Assembly (NCBI RefSeq): GCF_016735595.1
Contig: NZ_JAERRB010000017.1
Coordinates: 98,601-162,600, forward strand
Length of the DNA stretch: 64,000 nt
Source of the DNA: Chryseolinea lacunae
GTDB lineage: Bacteria; Bacteroidota; Bacteroidia; Cytophagales; Cyclobacteriaceae
Direction of reading: 5' to 3'
Below the pieces are notes generated by a model, which saw only the letters and a list, made by a program, of their open reading frames with translations, had not been told where the DNA came from and did no database searches. Numbering within the stretch: position 1 is the stretch's first letter; each line of letters starts with the position of its first letter. Below, in pieces: positions 37,889-44,034 of this stretch. Made by a program: the position numbers and the translations under genes.

Positions 37889-39025
37889 TTACACTAAGAG
37901 TAAAAAAACACCCCTCCAAATGGATGTTAGTGGCGGATTCCCATCCTTGTAGTATACCCGCAAGTTGGTATCCGCAATATCATACCGTTTCACGAACAGA
38001 AAATATACGAGCCGTGGAATGGACACCTGCTTTTTTCTTCCTTCAACGGCCATAGAGGCAAACGTGGAACCTGCAACCCATTTTCCTTTTCTATCTTTCC
38101 TGAAGTCAACGATGATTTTTTGAATTTGCTCCGGCATCCACTTCTGCTGTAACCCCTGCGTGATTTTTCCAAGGGCCTTTACCCTCCCATAGTTTGAGAC
38201 CAAGTATAATCCCTGATAACCGGGAGCCGCTTTCCATTTTTCTCCTGCCATGCTGGCAAGGGACAAATTAACAATGGCGGGGATCTTACTTTTGTCCGTG
38301 TATCTGATCTTGAGCCTTTTTGCTAGCGCCGTGTTTATTTCGCCGCGTTCAGTGTTACGCCGGATTTTAGTTAAACTCAAATTCCTGTGGTGGATTCCGG
38401 CCCTCCAAAAATATCCCTTGAACATGTGTCCCTGGCCACTGACGACTTCGGCTATGTTACGGCCATTAAAACCTGTCAGTCGTCCTGCCTCATACATGCT
38501 TGGAAAATGAGCGATCACTTTGCCCTGTCCGTCAAATTGGGTGACCGGCTTACTGAGTACTGACAAATGACTGATGGCGCGCTTTTCTTTGTACGAGGCC
38601 AGTTTGATCTGGCTGATGGTTGTCTTTACCAGATTGGAGATATGCGTATTTCTTCCATCATGATCCTTGAATGAAATCAGCTCAGTAGAATGGTCAAGAT
38701 TAAATTTCCCTTTAAATACATAGTAGGTCAGGCGTGGCAACGAGTAATGGTAGGCAATTGCATCCCGATAAAGCGTCATGCCCAAGCTATAGATATTTTG
38801 TTTTGTTGTTTTGTTGATTTTAACATCAACTTTTGCCCTTCGGATTTTTTCTTTGGACATGTAGCTCCCGCCACCGGGAGAGTTAAGCATCATTTCGCGA
38901 GAGAGCGATTTAACGCGCCCATAATTGGATATCTCGTATAAGCTTTCAAACTCAGGAATAGGTTTCCATTTCTCGCCAGGCAGATTTATCAGGGAATGGT
39001 TTTGATAGGAATAAATAGTTTTCAC
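37889..39025 (-). CDS. NUMOD4-NUMOD1-NUMOD4 protein without intact HNH
   Basis: The 378-residue product has a NUMOD4 module near the N-terminus (about 17-50; GEKWKPIPEFESLYEISNYG) and a NUMOD1 DNA-binding module in the middle (about 160-210; FPSMYEAGRLTGFNGRNIAE). A second NUMOD4 follows (about 260-290; GEKWKAAPGYQGLYLVSNYG). NUMOD modules are DNA-binding parts of homing endonucleases. The region after the first NUMOD4 (ISFKDHDGRNTHISNLV) resembles an HNH motif but lacks the usual first His-x-Asp-Gly context. The protein may bind DNA without cutting. It lies upstream of the RHS operon, possibly as its regulator or a hitch-hiking element (inference). Confidence 0.75.
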   Translation of the reverse strand: MKTIYSYQNHSLINLPGEKWKPIPEFESLYEISNYGRVKSLSREMMLNSPGGGSYMSKEKIRRAKVDVKINKTTKQNIYSLGMTLYRDAIAYHYSLPRLTYYVFKGKFNLDHSTELISFKDHDGRNTHISNLVKTTISQIKLASYKEKRAISHLSVLSKPVTQFDGQGKVIAHFPSMYEAGRLTGFNGRNIAEVVSGQGHMFKGYFWRAGIHHRNLSLTKIRRNTERGEINTALAKRLKIRYTDKSKIPAIVNLSLASMAGEKWKAAPGYQGLYLVSNYGRVKALGKITQGLQQKWMPEQIQKIIVDFRKDRKGKWVAGSTFASMAVEGRKKQVSIPRLVYFLFVKRYDIADTNLRVYYKDGNPPLTSIWRGVFLLLV

Positions 39026-39299
39026 CTTGTCAACAACTTACTTTTTTGTAGACAAGAACAACAAACTGAGGCATTAAGACAACGGACATTTTATTTTGTT
39101 TGGAGCCGTTGACTCTATAGTCCACGTTGTAACATTTGAAAATAAGTATTAATGCTATTTACATATCATGGGTTGGCTTTCAACTTCCACGACAAGATCT
39201 ACTATCGCTAATCGCATGCCCCTGGCTGCTTACAAAAGGGGCGATCACTAACACACTCTCCACATGCCGAACAGACGATACCCATACACTTACACTTAC

Positions 39300-39507
39300 T
39301 GGAGATTCCGACCCCATTGACCACTTTGTTTCAGGAGGACGTGACCAGCTAAAGTTACCAGAGGACTTGAGTTTCGTCTAGGTTTCGAACCACTTGATTG
39401 CTGGACCTGTTTCTGGTCAAATGGTGGCGGAATTGGGTGGTCACGCGATTTGGAAATTGACGGTCAGGGCAAACGGACAAAGATGGTCAGCCTCTTCGGA
39501 TTCTCCA
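39300..39507 (+). repeat. IS21-like MITE family, copy 4 (complete)
   Basis: A 208-bp copy in the same orientation as copies 1 and 2 has both ends (TGGAGATTCCGACC ... CTTCGGATTCTCCA). It is nearly identical to copy 2, so it moved recently. It borders the RHS region on the right, facing copy 3 in opposite orientation. Confidence 0.88.
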
Positions 39508-39633
39508 GTCAGATGAAGAATCTATAATATTCAGAAAGTTTGGAACAATATCTACAGAGCCATAGCTGGAGCCCAGCCAACCAGAATAGCGCGAGACTGC
39601 GTTTCGCACCGACCACCCAAAAGCATTAGATAC

Positions 39634-39667
39634 CAAAAAAAAAGAGAAGGCCCACCAGGGCCTTCTC
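39634..39667 (-). terminator. strong terminator for the 39.7-41.3 kb operon
   Basis: On the minus strand a perfect 10-bp stem (GAGAAGGCCC / GGGCCTTCTC) with a 4-base loop is followed by nine or more T. It lies just after the stop at 39687. Confidence 0.92.
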
Positions 39668-39686
39668 AATCCAAACAGCAGCCACT

Positions 39687-39866
39687 TCAATCCCGCTTCC
39701 TAAACAACACCTTCATCCCAAGCGAAACCAAAAAGCTAACCACCGCCCCCACGCCTGCAAGCACCACAGTCCTCCCAACGTCATCAACACCAACATTGAA
39801 CAAAACCGTAATCACGGTGCCCGCAAGCGTAGCAATCACGCTATCACTCCGACTTGCCTGCACCAT
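39687..39866 (-). CDS. tiny two-helix membrane protein
   Basis: The ATG at 39866 is chosen because AGGAGG lies six bases upstream; longer starts in the track region lack this. The 59-residue product has two hydrophobic segments (SVIATLAGTVITVLF and VVLAGVGAVVSFLVSLGM) and a basic tail (FRKRD). This is the size and layout of a small holin-like protein, but no family is assigned. It overlaps the previous gene by 23 bases and is last in a tight four-gene minus-strand operon ended by a strong terminator. Confidence 0.68.
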   Translation of the reverse strand: MVQASRSDSVIATLAGTVITVLFNVGVDDVGRTVVLAGVGAVVSFLVSLGMKVLFRKRD

Positions 39867-40095
39867 CGCCAACCTCCTTTCCATTTTCATCGTTGTGGGC
39901 AACCGCAGTCTGGCTCACAGCCGTCATCACCGTGCTGGCCACGCCCACATAGCCGGCAATAGTCACTACCACGGCAGGCAGGGCAATGGGTGCCGCAAGC
40001 AACACGCCGCTGGCAGCGGCAAGGCTCAGGCCAATGGTGCGCAACACTCTAAAAAACTTGGGTGTCGGCGCTTTCACTCTTTCAATCACATTCAT
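39844..40095 (-). CDS. small membrane protein
   Basis: The 83-residue product has basic residues at the N-terminus (VIERVKAPTPKFFRVLR) and two hydrophobic stretches (TIGLSLAAASGVLLAAPIAL and VVVTIAGYVGVASTVMTAV). The tail is polar and acidic. Its ATG overlaps the stop of the DUF5675 gene (ATGA at 40092-40095), and its own end overlaps the next small membrane gene, so the set is translationally coupled. It is holin-like in size and shape, but function is unknown. Confidence 0.7.
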   Translation of the reverse strand: MNVIERVKAPTPKFFRVLRTIGLSLAAASGVLLAAPIALPAVVVTIAGYVGVASTVMTAVSQTAVAHNDENGKEVGDGAGKSE

Positions 40096-40487
40096 TTTGT
40101 TTCAGATTTAATCGTCAAAAAAACATCTTCATCATGATCAAAGGCAGGCGCAAGCACAGCACGCAAGTGCTGCATCGCGTCCCGCGATTGCAAACCCCTT
40201 CCGGGGCCAGTCGTGTAGCGCACGGGTGCAATGCACCCCCGCAGTTCTCGCAGTGCGTCGTTGGCCGGGTGAATCAAAATTGCATCCCGGTTCCGCACGT
40301 CGCGCACCAAAAAATGGACACCGCGTTTTGTGGTCACACGCCGTTGCAGGGCATAGCGTTCTTCGGGCACACAGCTCACGTTGTGTTGGTTGTTTTGCCA
40401 GGGCAATTCAATGGTTTTGCACACTTCAACCCACAACGTGCCGTTGGTGCCCGTCGGAAAATATTCACGAACCAGCAGCAGGTTCAT
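40092..40487 (-). CDS. DUF5675-family protein
   Basis: The 131-residue product fits DUF5675. The marks are the opening LLVREYFPTGTNGTLWV, then CKTIELPWQNN, VSCVPEERYAL, AILIHPANDALRELRGCIAP and the end FLTI. The family is widespread in Bacteroidota and phages and has no established function; the conserved His and Cys (HPAN...GCI) suggest an active site like those of cell-wall-acting enzymes, which is a guess. The ATG at 40487 overlaps the previous stop by one base (TGATG). It sits between a 262-aa protein and two small membrane proteins. Confidence 0.85.
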   Translation of the reverse strand: MNLLLVREYFPTGTNGTLWVEVCKTIELPWQNNQHNVSCVPEERYALQRRVTTKRGVHFLVRDVRNRDAILIHPANDALRELRGCIAPVRYTTGPGRGLQSRDAMQHLRAVLAPAFDHDEDVFLTIKSETK

Positions 40488-41275
40488 CACGCGGCAACTA
40501 CAGGAGGCGCTACAGGAGCCACGCCGCCATCTGCTTTCACAATGGTCAGCGCATTAAATGCACCGTTCTGCAAAGCATACAGCTTGTTGTTCACCGATTG
40601 ATAGAAGGTGATGCCCAGCAACAAAAACAGCGGCTTCGTGCTGGCAGCCGTCACGTTGTTGTCCAGGGTAAACGCCGCCTGCTTCGTGGGGCCAAGTTTC
40701 ACATCCACGCTCTCGGCCATGGCCGTCACGGCTTCGCCTGCTTCAAAGTCAATCTCCGCAGCGGCGCTCACCAGTCGGCAGTGTGTCGAACCTTCGGGTG
40801 CCACCACATCGCTGCCGGGCGTAAACTCCGGAATCGCTATCGACAGCTTTCCGGCAGCCCGGTCAATCGTGGCCACAAACTCCGGAAAAAAAGTGGTCGT
40901 CAACTTGGCGGCAATGTTAAAGTCAAAGCCCTGCAAGAAACCCACCTCGCCATCAATCACGTTGCGTTGGCCGCGGTCGCTGGTGGCGTCGGCTTGCAGC
41001 ACTTTCATCATGGTGGCCGTGAGCCGGTTCGACATGCGACTGTCTGTCGCGTCCTTCAACACAACGCGAAACGCTTGTCGCAAGAGCTTGCCAGCAGTGC
41101 CTGCTCGACCAAACTCCTGCCCGTTCTCACGCGTTCTGGCAAACTCGGGGTCGTTGCGTATGCGGTCACCGTTAATGCCCGACGACTGTCGCGCCTGGAA
41201 ACCATCTTTGGTTTTAAAGAACGACAGATCTCCCACCGTTCCTTCTAGTTTGATTATGCCTTTTTGAGAAGCCAT
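40487..41275 (-). CDS. 262-aa protein with N-terminal GDL motif
   Basis: The ATG at 41275 (MASQKGIIKLEG) is chosen over a start 7 codons upstream. I recognise the type from similar Bacteroidota proteins but know no function. The N-terminus has G12-x-x-G15-D-L, T22-K-D-G25, then RENGQEFGRAGTAGKLLR (about 55-72), and an all-beta-looking C-terminal half (120-245) ending in a Pro/Val/Ala tail. No signal peptide is present. It is the first gene of the four-gene operon. Its first 29 residues align without gaps to the 95-aa protein encoded at 41912, so both may bind the same partner or belong to one structural family. Confidence 0.7.
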   Translation of the reverse strand: MASQKGIIKLEGTVGDLSFFKTKDGFQARQSSGINGDRIRNDPEFARTRENGQEFGRAGTAGKLLRQAFRVVLKDATDSRMSNRLTATMMKVLQADATSDRGQRNVIDGEVGFLQGFDFNIAAKLTTTFFPEFVATIDRAAGKLSIAIPEFTPGSDVVAPEGSTHCRLVSAAAEIDFEAGEAVTAMAESVDVKLGPTKQAAFTLDNNVTAASTKPLFLLLGITFYQSVNNKLYALQNGAFNALTIVKADGGVAPVAPPVVAA

Positions 41276-41511
41276 AAATAAAATTGTTTTTGTCATCCGT
41301 CATGTTCGGCACACTCCGGTTAAGCCCTCATTGCAATGATGACTCAAATCAAAAGCATCGCAACGAGAAGACAAATTGAGACTTCCCAAGACTTCCTGAG
41401 TGTGCCATCTGTTCCCATCATAGCCGTTTTTGTATGTTCGCTAAACCACACACCTACCCTAAATTTGTAGCACACAAAAAATAAAAATCATTCACAACAT
41501 CAGATAGCATC

Positions 41512-41712
41512 ATGAAAAATCAACGTGCCATCATCTACACGCAAGACATCATGCGCATCACCGGCCGCAGCGATCGCTACGCCCGCCAGCTCCTGCGCAC
41601 CATCCGCAAAAAGCTCAACAAACAAAAACACCAGCTCATCTCCATCAGCGAATTCTGCGACTTCATGCAGCTAAACCCCGAAACCCGCCGGCACTTTTTC
41701 GAAAGCCCCTAG
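41512..41712 (+). CDS. small helix-turn-helix DNA-binding protein
   Basis: The 66-residue product has a predicted helix-turn-helix at about residues 9-34 (TQDIMRITGRSDRYARQLLR), followed by basic residues and a second helix. It resembles excisionase-like or MerR-like mini regulators. It diverges from the 262-aa gene across a 236-base gap and precedes the 95-aa gene on the same strand, so it is placed to control both directions. The target is unknown. Confidence 0.65.
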   Translation: MKNQRAIIYTQDIMRITGRSDRYARQLLRTIRKKLNKQKHQLISISEFCDFMQLNPETRRHFFESP

Positions 41713-41911
41713 CACCTCGCAGTAGCGAAACCGTTGTGAAACCGTTCCAAAACCGCAGTAGTCCCGTAGGCAACGGCGGACCTAAGCACACTAAAGGCAC
41801 ACTAACCTCGTGCTAAAGGCACAGTTAAAGCTCACCTGGAGCACACCCGGAGCACAGCAGTGGCCCTCAAACCAAAAATCAATTTCTCACAACCCAAAAC
41901 AAACCACAGTC

Positions 41912-42199
41912 ATGGCACGTCTAAAAAAAACAGCAATCACGTCCGCCCTAAGCGGCCTGCTCGGCGACCTTGTCATCCGTCAAACACGCAATGGCATCGT
42001 CGTCGCCTCGCGTCCCAACCGCAGCAAAAAGCCAATGCCCAGGGGGCAGCGACAAAGCTGCAACCGTTTCAAAGAAGCCGTCATCTGGGCCAAACAAATC
42101 ATGGCCGACCCCAGGCGCAAAGCCACCCACCTCGCCAAGCTCAAAAAGGGCGAGAGCCTCTATCGGACGCTCGTAGGCGACTATATCAAAACGCACTAA
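41912..42199 (+). CDS. 95-aa basic protein with GDL motif
   Basis: The ATG at 41912 (MARLKKTAITS) is chosen; the upstream in-frame leader is Pro/Gln-rich and lacks family character. The N-terminus L13-S-G-x-x-G18-D-L-...-T25-R-N-G28 matches residues 10-29 of the 262-aa protein position by position, and a helical, basic C-terminal half follows (RFKEAVIWAKQIM). Strongly basic overall, it may bind nucleic acid or a membrane surface. It ends at a strong terminator. Function is unknown. Confidence 0.68.
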   Translation: MARLKKTAITSALSGLLGDLVIRQTRNGIVVASRPNRSKKPMPRGQRQSCNRFKEAVIWAKQIMADPRRKATHLAKLKKGESLYRTLVGDYIKTH

Positions 42200-42229
42200 C
42201 AAATCTTCAATCCCTAAACATCACCAAAC

Positions 42230-42258
42230 AAAAAAGGAGGCAACAGCCTCCTTTTTTT
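42230..42258 (+). terminator. strong Rho-independent terminator
   Basis: AAAAAAGGAGGC pairs with GCCTCCTTTTTT around a 4-base loop, followed by more T. It lies 30 bases after the 95-aa gene. Confidence 0.92.
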
Positions 42259-42401
42259 GTTCTTTGTGCGCTACCCCCCTTTGCCAGAAGGTGGGTTTGG
42301 TAATGGCGGCATCCATTCCAGTAGAACTCCCACAGCGACAACCTTCTGACAAGGGCGTTAAAATGTGATGACAACGTCACACAATCATTTGAGCATGCAC
42401 A

Positions 42402-42436
42402 GTTAAGTTTCTCTTAACATTTGATTTTTAGATTTG
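42402..42436 (+). promoter_or_regulatory. promoter with inverted repeat before phosphodiesterase gene
   Basis: TAGATTTG at 42429-42436 fits the TAnnTTTG -7 box, 40 bases before the ATG at 42476. A perfect inverted repeat GTTAAG-(5)-CTTAAC lies at 42402-42418 near the -33 position, where an activator or repressor could bind. Confidence 0.5.
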
Positions 42437-42475
42437 CGTTCAGCTCAACACGTCGCCACCCCTAACCAATCCCTC

Positions 42476-43831
42476 ATGAAGAAATATTTTTTAACCGTCA
42501 GCTTCGTGGTCATGGCCACCGCACTGTCGTTTGCCCAAAAGTCTAAGTATGTTGTCATGATCAGCATCGACGGCCTGCGTCCGGAGTTCTACAAAGACCA
42601 TTCATGGCCTGCGCCCAACATCCAGGCGCTGGCACAAAATGGCGTCTATGCCGACGGTGTGCGGGGCGTGTTTCCCACAGTCACCTATCCTTCTCACACC
42701 ACCATGCTCACGGGCGCCCCACCTGCCCGGCACGGCATTTATTACAACATGCCCTTCGAGCCCGACGGCCAAACGGGCAACTGGTATTGGGACGAGAGTC
42801 TCATCAAAGTAGAAACACTGTGGGATGCCTGCCGAAAGAAGGGCCTCAAAACCGCCAGCGTGCATTGGCCGGTTTCCGTGGGTGCACCCATCGACTACAA
42901 CATTCCCGAAGTGTGGCCCGCAAAACGCGACGGCAGCGACCGCCTTGCGCCCATGCGCAAACACACGTCTCCACCATCATTGTTCGCAGAGGTTGAACAA
43001 AACGCCACCGGAAAACTGGACCACACAAAACTGAACAGCGACTACCTGCTCATGGACGAAAACCTGGGCCGTATCACGTCCTACCTCATCGAAACCTATA
43101 AACCTCAATTCACCACCGTTCACCTGGTGTGCGTAGATCACTTTGCACATGCCGACGGGCGCGACAGCGAAAACGTTCGGAAAGCCGTTGCCGGTGTCGA
43201 CCATGCCATCGGGCAAATCATCGAAAGCGTGGAGCGGGCAGGCATCAAAGACAGCACGTCGTTTCTCATCGTGGGCGATCATGGCTTTGTCGACATTCAC
43301 ACCACGCTAGCCCCAAACGTGTGGCTCGAAAAATCCGGGCTCATCGAAAAGGCCGACAACCGTGGCAACTGGAAGGCCGCGTTTCATTCGTCGGGTGGCT
43401 CCGCATTTCTTCACCTCAAAACCAAGGGCGACACAAAAACGCTTCAACAGGTGCAGGACATTCTGCAAAAACTTCCCGACAACGAGAAGAAACTTTTCCG
43501 CATAATCACACCCGAAGAAATGAAAAAGATCGGAGCCGATCCCAACGTCATGCTTGCCCTCTCGCCCATCGAAGGCGTCACCATCAGTGCTTCGGCCAGT
43601 GGCGATGCGGTGCGCGCAGGCAGAGGCGGCACGCACGGATTTTATCCCGACTTCAAAAATATTCAGACAGGTTTCATTGGTGCAGGTGCCGGATTTCAGA
43701 AAGGCAAAGTGGTGCCGGTGATGGGCCTCGAAGACATTGCGCCAATCGTCAGTGCGCTGTTGGATCTTTCGTTTCAGGCGCCCGATGGAATCGCCGCACC
43801 GGGTTTGTTGAAAGTGAACGACACAAAGTAG
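42476..43831 (+). CDS. secreted nucleotide pyrophosphatase/phosphodiesterase-like enzyme
   Basis: The 451-residue product starts at the ATG at 42476, directly followed by a signal peptide (FVVMATALSFAQ). It belongs to the alkaline phosphatase superfamily, NPP branch. Metal ligands are visible in order: D in MISIDGLRP, the Thr nucleophile in VFPTVTYPSHT, D and H in VCVDHFAHADG, D-H in IVGDHGF and H in GGTHGFYP. The enzyme cleaves phosphodiester or pyrophosphate bonds in nucleotides or lipids outside the cytoplasm. The gene is single, with its own promoter and terminator. Confidence 0.92.
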   Translation: MKKYFLTVSFVVMATALSFAQKSKYVVMISIDGLRPEFYKDHSWPAPNIQALAQNGVYADGVRGVFPTVTYPSHTTMLTGAPPARHGIYYNMPFEPDGQTGNWYWDESLIKVETLWDACRKKGLKTASVHWPVSVGAPIDYNIPEVWPAKRDGSDRLAPMRKHTSPPSLFAEVEQNATGKLDHTKLNSDYLLMDENLGRITSYLIETYKPQFTTVHLVCVDHFAHADGRDSENVRKAVAGVDHAIGQIIESVERAGIKDSTSFLIVGDHGFVDIHTTLAPNVWLEKSGLIEKADNRGNWKAAFHSSGGSAFLHLKTKGDTKTLQQVQDILQKLPDNEKKLFRIITPEEMKKIGADPNVMLALSPIEGVTISASASGDAVRAGRGGTHGFYPDFKNIQTGFIGAGAGFQKGKVVPVMGLEDIAPIVSALLDLSFQAPDGIAAPGLLKVNDTK

Positions 43832-43856
43832 ACTATTTCCTAGATATCTATTTTAA

Positions 43857-43882
43857 GAAGGCGCTCTACCAAAAGCGCCTTC
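43857..43882 (+). terminator. Rho-independent terminator
   Basis: GAAGGCGCT pairs with AGCGCCTTC around an 8-base loop, then TTCATTTT. It lies 25 bases after the phosphodiesterase stop. Confidence 0.85.
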
Positions 43883-44034
43883 TTCATTTTCACAGGGCAT
43901 GCGCTACAAACCTGCCAACGTGACAACATCGTTCTCACTAAACAATATACGCTTAACAGTGACGTGAAATTCGCATAACACCGGGGAGGTATACTTACAT
44001 AACTAACAACCTCATCACACCAAACCCCTCAATC

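Noticed and set aside
22405..39507. CRISPR-like reading of the repeated 209-bp sequence
   Set aside because: The copies are long, few, unevenly spaced, have inverted ends and occur in both orientations.
40226..41267. 340-aa and 219-aa plus-strand frames opposite the DUF5675 operon
   Set aside because: Codon use and composition fit the minus-strand genes, whose overlapping starts and terminator explain the region.
42241..42300. Possible repeat next to the terminator
   Set aside because: It is only the terminator hairpin and a short GC-rich stretch.
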